From positions 65,437,852 to 65,501,851 of the forward strand of contig CM055099.1 in assembly GCA_029204225.1 (NCBI GenBank): a stretch of 64,000 nt of DNA, in the 5' to 3' direction. The notes beneath the pieces are model-generated. The model saw only the letters and a list, made by a program, of their open reading frames with translations, did no database searches and had not been told where the DNA came from. Positions within the stretch are counted from its first letter, which is position 1, and each line of letters begins with the position of its first letter. The translations under genes and the position numbers were made by a program. Positions 46,601-55,838 of the stretch are shown here, in pieces. Source of the stretch: Diphasiastrum complanatum (Eukaryota > Streptophyta > Lycopodiopsida > Lycopodiales > Lycopodiaceae).

Positions 46601-49600
46601 CGCATAGTTCTTGCTTGTTATTGAACCAAATCCAATCAAAATTGGATGGTAGATAGCGCCCAAGAGTGGTGTAGCTCGCATCCAAATCTTGGACGAATTG
46701 GTCAAGTATAACTTAAGAACAAATCAAACAAGCAGCAATGTCAAAAATCAGCAAAAGGAAGTCAGTGTGCTTTGAGGAGATGGTTCTCAAAGACCATTAA
46801 TTTGATAATCAAATTCCACAGACCTGTTGGCCTATATGAAGATGATTCATTGCTAAATTTTCATCCACTTTCATGCAAGCTTCAAGAAGTTATACTACAT
46901 TATCAAACCTACTAAAAAATAAGCAAAAGATCTCCATTTATCAACACTTGGTTCTTCACATGCAAGAACAATTTTGCTAAGCCCTCAGATCTAGAAGTTC
47001 GCCTAAAATAGTGGAAAATTTTGCACCAAAAATGAAGTATGCAAGAAGATCCAGACATTTGAAAGCGTAGCAAAATTTTGCTCCAAATAAACTATATTAA
47101 CTTGAAACCTCGTGTTCTCACTCAAACCACAAGCATCAAATGAGTTATCATGCTGATATACAATGATTTGCCATCAAGAATTCATGGTCAAACCCTCAAG
47201 GCCCTGATCTTGTAGCAATTGGAAAAATATAACTTCATTATCACAACCCACCCACCTCATGTGAAGAAAGTTTGAAAAAGAAGCTTGAATAAGTTTACTA
47301 CACAATTAACTTTGTCGCAATGAGAATTTTGACCACACGGTTGCCTAAACAAAAATTTCAGGCATAGCATAAAATATCAAATTCATGCTACAATCAATTG
47401 ATGCTGACCTACTTCAAAAGCACAAAAGCAAGAGATTCTAGTACTTGATTGGAGCACAAGTTTTGTTATAGATAGGTGTTGGGTGCTTTTACCTTTTATA
47501 GAGACATCGATTAGGCAATTGCTTTTGCTTTTGGGCATCAACCAAAGTCTATAACTATGTAGTGCGCCCTAGTTCATTTGCAATGGGACATTATTGGAGT
47601 TTCTCATCATGTGTGTTCTCTTTCATGTGTATGACTATTGTTTCATCACAACAAGAATCTTGTCTTGGGTTACTTGTATGAGCAAGTTGGTTTTTAACAC
47701 GGTGTCAGAGCATGGTTCAAGATTCAAGAGAACAAAGAGGTACTCAACGAACGGAGTCAATCATCATATGTAGGTTGATCTGACCATCTTCAAGATGTGG
47801 AGGTGGTGTCCCTAGCCAGCTCTCAAGGTTGATCTTCATCTACAACGGTGGTAGCTTTGTGAGAAGATTTACTATTACAAGGAGAAGGGCTGTGCTGCAA
47901 GAGGAGATTATGAAATCTGTCCGGTTTGTCGGAGAAGATATATAGATCTGATCGTTGACGTGTTTGCAAGTCCGAGTACTTATCGCTGACCTATTCGCCA
48001 TTGCCCGGGAGTTGGATCGCTGCCTGTGTTGCATCCTAGTATGGGATAGGGTGTACATGCACTGTGCGTATGCATGGGTCTTTGCTATTATGGGTTAGGA
48101 GTACCTACATGCAGTGGACATGCATGGGAGTTAGGCATGGATTGATAGTATGCTTACATGTGGATTCAGTGCATGGGCAGACGGGGTGGGTTCTTCACTC
48201 TATATATACCCTCACCCGTGTCCATTGAGAGTCTGCAATCGTTATGTTGTCGGATTGTCCTTTATGGCTAGTGCTCTACTAGCTCTTTTATCAAAAACTT
48301 TTTGTCTCTTGAAAGATGCATCCTCCTCATTAGATGTATCATTTTTAGGAGGAGGAGGAGGAGGTTCTTCTTCTCCTGTTGTCAAATCCCATAGATCTTA
48401 CATAACCAAAATATTCTTGATTTTAGATTTCCAAGCCATTTATTTTTTACCATCTAATTTGGAACTTTCACCAAGGGAAATAAACTCCCCCTTTTCAGCC
48501 ATGAAGTATATTTGTTGAGGACTCCATGGAGATGTGATAGGAGCTTAGTGGTGATGATACAGCGCCTACCTTTTGTTTTACAGCTATAAAGTGTGAATAT
48601 TTGCCTGGTGGAAAATTCTGAACCGGCTCACAAGTGAATTGTAGAAAAAAGAAAAAAGAATGATGTTCTGGTTTGCTATATTAAGACGTTTTATAATTCT
48701 AAATTCGATAACTTTCTGCTGAACATGGTTGTAGCAACAGGAAAGAGTTGTAGGACGTCTTATGAAGAAAGAGCAAAAACTTTAAGAGTTTGATGTGTGT
48801 ATGTGTTTCCTTGAATTGGCCTAAATTGCTGAGCTGCTGTGGTAGTGAACAGATGGATGTGTGTTACACTACTTGTTGATTCTTTTTTTTGGAAAAGACA
48901 GAAAAAAAAAATGAAATAAAAAGAAGAAAGGAATGATGAGCAAAAGTAAAAAAAAGTCATCAAATAAGAAAAAAAGAAATGAAAGTATTTCAAGTCAGGA
49001 ATCAAGTTTTGATGAAAAATGACTTAAAAAATCACTTTTTTAGTCAGAGCTTGAACAACCGGTTATGGGAACCTTTGCCGAGTTGCCAGATCATACATCC
49101 AGTTCAGATTGACCTTTATTGGAGTTGGACGAAAGTTATTTTGCAGAATAAGTACCTATTTTGAAGTCAGGTGAGAATTCAGAAGCCTACCACTTTGGGA
49201 ACCTTCGTCGAACATGCTGCCATCATTATAAACCTTTGTCGACCTGACAGATGGATTCAGAATGCCAAAATTAGGTTGGACATAGGTTCAAATTTTGAAA
49301 ATTTCCATTAAATGCAGTACTTAGGCGAGAGTTGAAACCTTCCCAAACCTTCAAAACCTTCCCCGAGCTACACCATCGGTCAGGAACCTTCGCCGAGGTT
49401 TTTGGAAGCTATTTTTACAATACAGAACATGCCTGCAAATTTTTGTCCAAAACTGATGAGCCAAACTAGTACTTTGTCTAATGGAACCTCCAAATTAGCC
49501 TATAAAAGGGCTGAATTCGATTTCATTTCTCACTTGTGCTAGCGAAGCTCTTGCAAATTTTTTACGCGTCCAAACTTTCCCAAAACTTTCACACAGCCTT

Positions 49601-50229
49601 CTGATATACTTTCAAACTTCTTTACTTCCAGTTTCTACCAATTGAGCAATACCAGTATTTCACCTTGCTTTGTGTGCAGTAGATAGGCCATAATTGATAT
49701 CTGCTTTAGCATAAACATCGTTAATCCTTGTGATGGGAAAGTTGGATCCTCTGTCCACTGCCTTGAAGGTGGTTATACATCAATTTCTGATTTTGGAATC
49801 TAAAGGATTAGCTGCATTTTGTAACGTCTTTTAAGTTGATGCTTTACTAGTATATGTATTGAAACGATAGAAACTGCTATTATGATCCTCATTAGATATA
49901 GCAGTGTGAGAGCTACTGTGTTTGCATAAAGTCAAATTTTAGCAATGAGGATGTCAGATGTAGAAGTTATGATCAATTTGATATCAAGATCTCTGTGAAT
50001 GATGCTTGGTCACTCTTTTGGCATGCTCTGTTATTCAGGAGCACAACAGAGCTGAGCTGGAAAGGTTTGCGTTTGAAAGACATCGAGACTTCTTCGCTAT
50101 GTTGAAAGGCTTTGCTCGAACACAGGTTCTCTTTTGCAATTGGTGGTCTCTATCTGCTGCATTTATATATCCTTCTGTATGAGCCACATCTCGTTGTGAA
50201 GATCCATGGAAAGCTTCACCAAGCCCAAT

Positions 50230-50301
<72 letters not shown>

Positions 50302-50720
50302 ATATAAGTATACCTGTAAAGTGCCTGTCTGATGGAGTCTGCTGTAGATAACCGTGTGTCAGCACGATTCATTGATTCATTCTCACCTGGACTGTGGCCT
50401 TGTGTCTGTAGTCCAATAGAGAACTTAGACTCGTGATATGTGGTGTCGTGATGTTCTCTTTTCTGTGTTTTATCAAAATTTTTTGAGCTAGATTGCTTGT
50501 TTTTTTCTCATTTTCTTATTTTCCTATGTCAAATTTGATGCTGCAATGTTGATGGGTGTTTTTTGTATATGTTCTACTGATCTTAATAAGTGAAGCATTA
50601 AGATAATATTTGTTGTCTTTCTGATAGGTTGAATATGCTGAAAAGAAAGCTGATCTATGGACGAAGCTTGCTGAAGAATCTAGTGAATTAGCTGTACATA
50701 GGCACAGAGCAGCTAATTAG
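34603..50720 (+). CDS. SNX2: sorting nexin 2 (PX-BAR retromer-type sorting nexin), five coding exons
   Basis: Coding exons: 34603-35658, 36117-36326, 36437-36697, 50039-50125, 50628-50720. All junctions are GT-AG and phase 0, giving 568 aa, close to plant SNX2a/b. Exon 1 holds a low-complexity acidic N-terminus and a PX domain (about residues 130-255): FVTYLILTRTNMPEY, FSVRRRFRDIVTLADRLAES (basic RRRF of the phosphoinositide pocket) and KYLRRLAAHPVIRKSEELRL. Exons 2-5 make the helical BAR-like region: MGELGLAFIKLGKFESEQA, VKASRFSREANIQGVKQ, VEKLTVASSKVFGGDKSR, EHNRAELERFAFERHRDFF and the end VHRHRAAN. Family role: binds phosphatidylinositol phosphate on endosomes with SNX1 and takes part in vacuolar and endosomal sorting. 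Exon 3 also has readable frame beyond its donor AAG|GTAAAC, so a short read-through form is conceivable. The third intron is about 13.3 kb and full of retroelements. No coding stop was seen in any exon. Confidence 0.9.
37500..37898 (+). repeat. 5' LTR of plus-strand Copia inside SNX2
   Basis: Ends ...CAATGCTTCA right before a TGGTATCAGAGC primer site. It matches, inverted, the LTR at 39943-40241: AAGTGGCCCACTTGGCCAAG, GTTGACACCTAGACTTTCCA, GGATTTGGAGGACCCACGCC. The left end is estimated from that copy. Confidence 0.7.
37899..37910 (+). other. Copia primer-binding site
   Basis: TGGTATCAGAGC follows the LTR end directly; same initiator tRNA-Met type as at 23828. Confidence 0.8.
38440..39942 (+). 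pseudogene. Copia gag, protease and integrase start, plus strand, cut at 39942
   Basis: Gag: MINLFVKDNIIPHICNAKDA and ESTRLVYLQNRLHTLKM, then a TAA where the sister copy reads Met-Glu. Knuckle: CNYCGKYGHVTFEC near 39030. Protease near 39210 reads YIDFGA-like with DSG lost (TTGATTTTGGAGCTTG). GDNSTHEVRGKGTV and SVLHVPG follow, then integrase CEACAPGKQQRQRFPKGK and HSDLCGSMQTRSAGGAYYLM with TFVDDFSRKVWVYFL. It stops at LWWKTT-like sequence (sister: AMVENHTGKR) where the inverted LTR begins. Several stops; not functional. Confidence 0.8.
39943..40241 (-). repeat. 3' LTR of minus-strand Copia, outer end truncated
   Basis: On the minus strand a GGGGGGG tract (40242-40248) is followed by TGATGAAGAGTAATGCC, the LTR start. 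The copy stops at ...ATTCTATTCTATG where the plus-strand Copia interior begins, roughly 100 bases short of the complete LTR at 37898. Confidence 0.75.
40239..42134 (-). CDS. Ty1/Copia reverse transcriptase and RNase H, intact open frame (631 aa)
   Basis: An unbroken retrotransposon frame. Linker with Ser/Glu-rich segment (about 1-110), then NDTWELTTLPKGKQPIGCKW, KARLVAKGYAQQEGLDYDE, HQMDVKSAFLNGHLQEEVYM (catalytic Asp), LYGLKQAPRAWYSRIDEYF, VVLYVDDLLITGSNK (YVDD pair), LLHYCLGVEVWKGRRCLFIS, and RNase H with EGYSDSDWAGDRDDRRST, SSTEAEYRATT, LLHCDNQGCIQLARNPIYHA and KHIEVDQHFIREK. All catalytic residues I can identify are present. Upstream integrase is damaged and shifted in frame at about 42135, so the element cannot express a complete polyprotein. 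It is the best-preserved retroelement frame in the window and so probably the youngest. Confidence 0.9.
   Translation of the reverse strand: MIDSTDEDPSQESCKPQVQEQQQEIEPTSSRHLFGQVPEAEVGDKRKTKTVPRDTWSPSTSPTARKKLPRWYWETIKEGQMIEEGESSEQGVRRSLRSHERQETNFALMPTILNADEPQFFHEAVREKVWQHAMQEEYDSIVKNDTWELTTLPKGKQPIGCKWVYKTKFHANGTVDKYKARLVAKGYAQQEGLDYDETFAPVAKMTSIRTVLAIASYFDWDVHQMDVKSAFLNGHLQEEVYMEQPQGFEITGKENLVCRLRKALYGLKQAPRAWYSRIDEYFARQGFEKSKSDCNLYVFREGEDFVVVVLYVDDLLITGSNKKLIACVKKNLSNEFEMKDLGLLHYCLGVEVWKGRRCLFISQAKYAQKLLKRFNMQESKPISTPMDASNKPSKDDGPAFADETLYRQLVGSLIYLTTTRPDIAYAVGIASQYMCKPTEAHWKAAKRILRYVRGTVTYGIGYTDDGNLQLEGYSDSDWAGDRDDRRSTTGYCFSLGLGAISWCSKKQPTIALSSTEAEYRATTRSACEAIWLHRLLEDMQIAQVRPTLLHCDNQGCIQLARNPIYHARTKHIEVDQHFIREKVHSGEIELVYCDTNDQTADIFTKPLSKDKFEKFRTLLGVSLNKIAIKGG
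42135..43965 (-). pseudogene. Copia gag (5' part missing), protease and integrase, integrase lacking its catalytic Glu region
   Basis: From 43963 down: MEAGATIGDHITKVKDLLDQ (late gag), knuckle CNYCGKYGHFAFEC, protease YIDSGASKHMT (DSG intact), GPMQVKSAGGAYYLMTFVDD and KTLKSDKGGEYISDKFKD of integrase. Near 42530 the frame changes and about 35 codons are missing: the PYTPQQNGVAER-type block with the third catalytic residue is absent, and the sequence resumes at ARSMLKAKGLPNSFWAEA to 42135. The frame shifts again before reverse transcriptase. The apparent start at 44208 is false: codons beyond 43965 are antisense to the next plus-strand fragment. Confidence 0.85.
43966..44912 (+). pseudogene. 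Copia fragment, plus strand: integrase end to mid reverse transcriptase
   Basis: Begins abruptly with VFGCTAYAHIPKDLRKKLDA, continues FLGYSEGEKAYALYDLENMK, stop at 44161 in the linker, then RSHERQETNFALMSTILDAD, PIGCKWVYKTKFHANGTVDK, stop after LVAKAYA, HQMDVKSAFLNGHL and ends at about 44912. It is colinear with the minus copy but inverted. With the plus block at 37500-39942 it may be the two halves of one element split by the minus block; about 0.4 kb of integrase would be lost between them. Confidence 0.8.
44913..47449. other. SNX2 intron 3, no gene recognised
   Basis: AT-rich. A T-run followed by a 13-base G-run lies near 45510-45536. A Tyr-rich 60-codon frame near 44948 has no domain I know. 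Nothing else recognised. Confidence 0.4.
47450..48060 (+). mobile_element. possible LTR end and leader of a Copia-like element
   Basis: TTTTTAACACGGTGTCAGAGCATGG near 47690 (first 20 and following bases) resembles an LTR end followed by a one-mismatch primer-binding site (GGTGTCAGAGC against GGTATCAGAGC). Leader-like sequence follows, but no gag. The LTR start is not placed. Confidence 0.35.
48061..48889. other. SNX2 intron 3, possible promoter-like segment, no gene
   Basis: CTATATATACCC near 48200 would serve as a TATA box, and a 122-codon frame with a Gly run follows (48150-48518), but without any domain I recognise. Probably part of a decayed retroelement. Rated as unassigned. Confidence 0.3.
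48890..49650 (+). mobile_element. Gypsy spacer fragment inside SNX2 intron 3
   Basis: Matches 28840-29545 over its length: GATGAGCAAAAGT, CCAAAATTAGGTTG, CTTGCAAATTTTTGT-type blocks, CTCACTTGTGCTAGCGAA and TACGCGT. It has CCTTCGCC-type repeats at about 49071, 49201, 49232, 49369 and 49390, and CCTATAAAAGGGCTGAATTC at 49499-49518. It ends before the ATG of the third ORF. Confidence 0.7.
50233..50302 (+). repeat. (TA)n microsatellite in SNX2 intron 4
   Basis: About 70 bases of TA units with a TACATACA interruption. It creates meaningless Tyr/Ile frames on both strands. Confidence 0.95.
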
Positions 50721-51218
50721 GAGATAGATTCTCTAGCTTTTTGAAAATCAGGTGTACAGATCTACCTTGAAGAGCGAATTTCAGGAGGTATTTGGTGGAG
50801 TCGAGCTGCCACTGAAATAACCTTGATTTGCAAAACGTTTTGATAGATTAAGAGTTTATGGAAAGCTTTTTGTTTGCAAATTCTTTGACATAGCTATTCT
50901 CAAGAAGGGTTAATGATACCAAATTCATATGCTGACTTGCAAAAGAGAGTCCCTTCTGCTCTCACAGCAGGCAAAAGACAATAATCAGTTTTTCAAAAAT
51001 GGGAACGTGATGGTTGTTGGCTTGAAGCTGATATTTAGACTAAAACGTGCATTCCCCCCAAGAAAGGCTTTGGGATTGTTGCACACAATTGAGATTTGTA
51101 CAGTTACCTGAGGATAGCTTAATAAAGTTTTTCTTTCCCATCTGGTGGTAATATTCTATTCACATTGGCCTTGAAAGTATGTTCCTGTTTCTGATTCAAT
51201 TGCAACTTATAATTCAAG
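50721..51218 (+). other. SNX2 3' untranslated and downstream region
   Basis: No coding. AATAAAG near 51120 could be the polyadenylation signal, about 400 bases after the stop. Confidence 0.35.
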
Positions 51219-51507
51219 CCGATGTAAATGAAGAGTTAAGCAATGCAGGGCTCTCTGCTTATTCTACAGTTACCTTTGCAAGTCCTTTAGAGTTGATGTC
51301 ATTATTAGCAGTATACATCAATGCAGTTACAATTTACATCTTTCATAGAATATTTGTAACATTTCTGGCATGCTGCAGTATTCCTCTGTCATATTTCATC
51401 GGTCGGATAGTCCTCTTGGTGGTGCTGATGGTAAACAAGCTTACCTAGCTGCGTGGCAATACAGCATGCTCAAGATTGGAGAAATTGATAATTTGTCATT
51501 GAATTAA
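51219..51507 (+). CDS. possible last two exons of an unrecognised gene
   Basis: Two exon-like pieces, 51219-51268 and 51379-51507, join in phase 0 with a 110-base GT-AG intron. The first reads DVNEELSNAGLSAYST and the second YSSVIFHRSDSPLGG, then AWQYSMLKIGEIDNLSLN and TAA. Acceptors ATTCAAG and GCTGCAG are good; the donor ACA|GTTACC is weak. I find no upstream exon between here and the SNX2 stop, so this may be a gene fragment or a chance pattern. I do not recognise the protein. Confidence 0.25.
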
Positions 51508-52446
51508 GGTGCATGGTAACTACCACAGAAAATGTAATGTACAAAGAGAGGTAGAATGACAGGCAACTGGATGAAAAATTACATGCTACACAACACAAAG
51601 AAAATGGGTGAAGTTTTGGTAAGTTGCAGCATCTTATCTCAGCAAAAACTTGATGCTAGCATAATACATCAAAAAATAAGCTCCACCAACTGGCTACTCA
51701 CAAAAATACAAACTCTAGCTTTGTAAGTTTGAAATATTTCATGTATGCTAGGCTGCATCTATAGTAGTAACTCTTTATAAACATGTAGTTCCGTCACTGG
51801 TTTATGGTGGTATTTCACATATCAAACTATTCAACCTTGACCTTTGGATAGGAATCACAAATGTATGTACAAAGGTGGCACTGCACCGTTTGCAAGTTTT
51901 GCACCAGCTATACTACAATATGATTATAAGGTATTTGACATATCGGCCTTTACACTGTCATTCACATTTTATATGTATTTACTGTTATCCTAGTCACCAG
52001 CCAGTGTTGAAAGCTTCAAATATTCGAGTATGCGAATGCATTTACTTGGGGCAAATTTTAATCTTACCCTAGGCTTGGATTGGAAAATTCTAGGGCAGCT
52101 TAGAATCAAAAGAGCTACAAAACATGCATCAATATTTTAAAAGTCTGAAACTTCTCATTGCACGAGTGGGTTTAAAGTTTTGGGCAAGGGGGGGTGGGCG
52201 AGAGCGAGAGCGGGAGAGAGAGAGAGAGAGACTATGGATGTCATTGAGGTTTTCCATGTGCCCTCATCAGCAAGTGCATATTCAAAAAAAAATGTCAATA
52301 TCACTCTTCCCACAAACTGCTTAAGAGATTAAGTTGCTTTCTTGAATTAGATTCTTCACCAACTAGTGTCTATTTCCAAGAATTTGTAATGTTAGCAACT
52401 CGAAACATAGTAACAGTTTGTAATATGTAACTTTTGTATCCACAGG
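51508..52446. other. no gene seen
   Basis: AT-rich intergenic sequence with a GA run at about 52203-52231. Confidence 0.35.
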
Positions 52447-52493
52447 GTTTCTTTGGTCCGAAGTTCAAGCCTCCCCTTGGAAACCAAGAAGCA
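52447..52493 (+). mobile_element. SINE head fragment
   Basis: TTTCTTTGGTCCGAAGTTCA and CTTGGAAACCAAGAAGCA match the SINE at 16250-16296 with a few changes; box B has decayed to AAGTTCAAGCC. Box A is absent. Confidence 0.55.
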
Positions 52494-52859
52494 AATAAAT
52501 GATTCCCAATCCCTTTGGTTGATCCAGCCATATTATGGATGAGCCTTTTTGTTTTGATGATGTATGGATATCACGTCACTCAATTTAAGACTGAAAAACA
52601 AGTTAACATTGTCCATAGAAAGATTTTTGGCACATTGTTTCCCCCCCTTGCTTTTGTGGCACATCATTGTAATCCATAGGCCCAAATACAATTACACAAT
52701 CGTGATGTGGGGTTCAAAATTCAGGCAACCCACCAATTCCCATACGATAGGTGGTTTGGGACATCTCTACAAGGTTGCTTATATTCCTATTAAAATGTAA
52801 GGTCTAGATCTTTTGATTAACATCGTTATGAGCAATCAATATCACATGATAGACATATA
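52494..52859. other. no gene seen
   Basis: The 3' LTR of the minus-strand Gypsy would be expected near here, but I could not place its ends. Confidence 0.3.
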
Positions 52860-53624
52860 TATACAATCATGAGATTGGTGGTGATGACCGGTCATGCCTC
52901 TTCTTGATGCGACGCTCATGAGCGACATCAACGTGTGGGGAAGATGTGGCTGAAGCTGTGGATGGGGTATAGCGTCGGCTAGCAGCAGCATCTCATGGAA
53001 GCAATGCAAGCTTCAAGTCACATGAAGACTGACTTTGAGCAAGATCAAAAAAGATGTAGCCCAATGATGTGACTGGGGCTCTCTTTTGGAGGACATGGGT
53101 CAACTTTCTGGAGATAAATCCGGCCCAATTATACATGTTATGCTGGGCTTCATAGGATTCGGCAAGCATGGCAAAAATTTGGAGTGGAATCTACAATAGA
53201 TGTGCCTTGCGCGTAAATGTGTACCCGGTGAGGTAGGCACATGCAGCTCCTAATTCCTTGGATTTGATGGCTTCGAGGAGGATGCCATCCTTGTTCTTCC
53301 ACTTGTCGACCGAGGTGTCAAGGAATATCAACACGGAACATCAGCTCTTCGGCTGCAAAATTTTCATAAGCCTGGTACATAAGGTAGAGGCTTTGATGTC
53401 CCTTCCACTTAGGAATTTTGAAATCAAGCATCTGGAAGAGCATCTGTGCTTGGTTGTACCACTGGAACATGGCAGTGTGTTCACATGGAACCAATTTTAA
53501 TGTTGGGCGCATCTTTGGTACGTCAGCACTGTGTTCGAAATCTAATTCTGCCATTTTTGGAGTGTCTGTATTGGTGAGGAATGCAAATGGATCGAAAAGA
53601 TGCAGAGGTATCAAAAAGTGAGGA

Positions 53625-53735
53625 GACTCGAAAAAACATAGAAACTCGAAAGATAGACGAAACTCGAAAAAACACAGAAACTCGAAAGATAGACGAAACT
53701 TGAAAGATAGACGACTCGAAAAAATTCAGAAAGCA
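53625..53735 (+). repeat. short tandem repeats (AAACTCGAAAGATAGACG type)
   Basis: AACTCGAAAGATAGACGA occurs at about 53642, 53680 and in a variant at 53698, alternating with ACTCGAAAAAACA(C/T)AGA. It lies inside the minus-strand Gypsy third-ORF region. Confidence 0.8.
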
Positions 53736-53854
53736 GAGCGAGGGTGGTGGATGCAGTAAAGAAGGAAATAAGGTGGTTGGTCATCGAATGCAAACATGTG
53801 GTCGTCGTCGGATGGAATTTGTTGCAAAAACGTAGTATAGCGATAGATAAAGTA

Positions 53855-54125
53855 GATGGCGGATACAAACAACGGATTCAAATTTTGTTGTGGGATGGAA
53901 CTATTTGTTGATGGTGGGCGGATGGAACTGATAGGTACAGTGGCGGATGCAAATAGAGGGTACTTGTGAAAGATGGCGGACGCAGATAGAGTGAAGATGG
54001 CGGATGGAGATAGAGCTGAAGATGGCAGATGCAGATGGTGGATACAAATCGCGAATACAGATGGCGGATACAAATCGCGGATACAGATGGTGGATGCACT
54101 AGCCGATGGGAGAATGCCGGATGGA
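53855..54125 (+). repeat. degenerate GATGGCGGATACA minisatellite
   Basis: At least nine spaced copies of GATGGCGGAT(A/G)CA-like units, for example at 53857, 53939, 53975, 53997, 54023, 54061 and 54085. On the minus strand they encode repeated Ile-Cys-Ile-His and Ser-Ala-Ile blocks. Confidence 0.8.
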
Positions 54126-54512
54126 TTCACGTGGCAAGTGAATCAGATGATGCATGCCGGTGAAGGAGCGATGGGGATAGCAGGCAGTTCAGAATTAATG
54201 GCAAATTGTTGTATGAAAGTATTTTGGAGAGCGATCAGTGTGCATTTGAAATCGGCTGAATTGGATGAGAAGTCCGAAAAAGCGTCATAGATTTGGTGAT
54301 TTGACATGAGCTCTCCTGAGAACTATGAAGTCAGGAAGGAGCGGGCGACGAATTTATAGGAAAAATCTAGGGCAGGCGTCAGACACAAGCTATCATGGGA
54401 AATGTCAGTGGAATTCTGGATCGAAAAAAGTAGAGAGGACTCGAAAAAAATCATTAACACAAGGAAAGAAAAGAAATATAGAAGAAAATGAGAAGAAATC
54501 TTGAAATGCACC

Positions 54513-55838
54513 TCAAAAAGGATCTATGGTAAAGTTGTCTTCATAGTATCGCCATAGACGGCTACCATTGACTAATGTGTCAAGGGGAATGCCTTCTAGC
54601 ATCTCCAATTGCACGACACCATTTGTAAAAATCTTATGGACAACATAAGGACCTTGGCTACGGAATTTCAATTTGCCTGGATGGACTTTGGAAGATGTGT
54701 AACGGAAAACTTTATCACCATCGTGAATATTCTTATTCCGGACATGACGATCATGCCAGGCCTTCTGTCGTCGTTTGTGGACTAACTGTTCATGGTAGGA
54801 TATAAGATGTGTTTCACACAGTTTTGTCAACGTGAAAAGTCGATTCTGAACTTGGTGTTGATAAGCATTATCATCACACAAGTCTTTGGCAAAAGCTAAA
54901 GTGACGCGTAAAGATGGAATAAAAAATTCCACTAACATAACAGCCTCTTGGCCATATAAAGGTGTTTTCCAGTCCGTGGCTCACTTTGGCATTATACGAT
55001 AGGCCCAAATAACAGAGAATAACTTTGTTTCCCAATCTGATCGACTGGTTTCTACTATCTTGGTTATGATTTTACAAATCGTTTTATTTGTAGACTCAGC
55101 TAGTCCATTGCATCTAGGATAGTACGGGGCACTCTTTCGGTGGATAACGAAGTAATGAGTCAGTAAACTGTGGATTACTTCATTAAGGAAGTGAGAACCT
55201 TGATCACTGACAAGCTCTATTGGACAACCAAATCTAGTGATGATGTTTTCATAGAGGAAGGGTGCTACAGACTTTGCGTCGACTTTGCATGTTGCGCTAG
55301 CCTCTATCCACTTTGTTGCATAATCGATGGCAATCAAGATATATCGTGATTGCATGCCACGTGATGCTGGACTAATAGGCCCAACAAAATCAATATCCCA
55401 TTCGTGAAAGGCTTCGCTTTCAAGTATTGGAGTAAGGAGATTGTGATCAGCTTTTTTGGTATTCTTTGCACGTTGGCAAACGTCACAAACTTTTACATAA
55501 GCATAAGTGTCTTTGAAAAGGGTTGGCCACCAAAATCCAGCTAGAAGAATTGCCCTGGCAGTAGCATCAGAGGAGAAATGTCCACCCCCAATACCCTCAC
55601 GTGTCAAGGCAATAATCTGTCGGACTTCAGACTCATGGACATAATGACGTGTAATACCATTAACACCTAACTTATATAATTGTCCCACAATAAGATGATA
55701 CGGTAAAGATTTCATAATAAGTTTGTTTTCTTGTGGTTTGGTCAACTGAGGATCGATCTTCTCAGTGGCTAGATATCTAGTGATATCATCTGCCCATAAC
55801 GGAGTCGCATCTATAAAAAATAGACACGCATCTGGCAA
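54513..55838 (-). pseudogene. Ty3/Gypsy integrase, minus strand
   Basis: The frame from 55838 reads LPYHLIVGQLYKLGVNGITR, the zinc motif (H in YVHESEVRQ and REGIGGGHFS, CDVCQRA), FHEWDIDFVGPISP (first catalytic Asp), IDYATKWIEASATC, IELVSDQGSHFLNEVIHSL (second Asp) and YYPRCNGLAESTNKTICKII (region of the Glu). It stops near 54981 after IWAYRIMPK. The C-terminal part resumes in another frame at 54938-54513: KAWHDRHVRNKNIHDGDKVF and VNGSRLWRYY. One frameshift separates the two. It is the better-preserved Gypsy integrase of the window. Confidence 0.85.

Larger units (their letters stand above)
36698..50038 (+). other. giant SNX2 intron 3 (about 13.3 kb)
   Basis: Bounded by donor AAG|GTAAAC at 36697/36698 and acceptor TTATTCAG at 50038. 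It holds a + / - / + nest of one Copia family (37500-44912), a possible LTR-retroelement leader (47450-48060), and a Gypsy spacer fragment (48890-49650). The other SNX2 introns in the window are 458, 110 and 502 bases. The unclaimed parts, 36700-37500 and 44913-47450, show no coding I recognise. Confidence 0.85.
52860..54307 (-). pseudogene. extra (third) ORF of the minus-strand Gypsy element
   Basis: On the minus strand ATG at 54307 opens MSNHQIYDAFSDFSSNSADF, 48 bases after a TATA-like CCTATAAATT near 54355. A repeat-rich section follows (54120-53860), then a frame with MFQWYNQAQMLFQMLDFKIP at 53614-53318, and further down SVDKWKNKDGILLEAIKSKE, AACAYLTGYTFTRKAHLL, AQHNMYNWAGFISRKLTH and a basic HERRIKKRHDRS end near 52890. 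Stops and shifts interrupt it. Position and general layout match the plus-strand ORF at 29564. Function unknown. Confidence 0.45.

Noticed and set aside
48150..48518. 122-codon frame with a Gly run in SNX2 intron 3
   Set aside because: No domain, low-complexity centre and a position in retroelement debris; not supported as a gene.
50035..50372. Tyr/Ile-rich frames on both strands
   Set aside because: Produced by the (TA)n microsatellite; they overlap SNX2 exon 4 or its intron.
51179..51448. 89-codon hydrophobic plus-strand frame
   Set aside because: Its second half is mostly the proposed intron and a shifted frame of the more convincing exon at 51379-51507.
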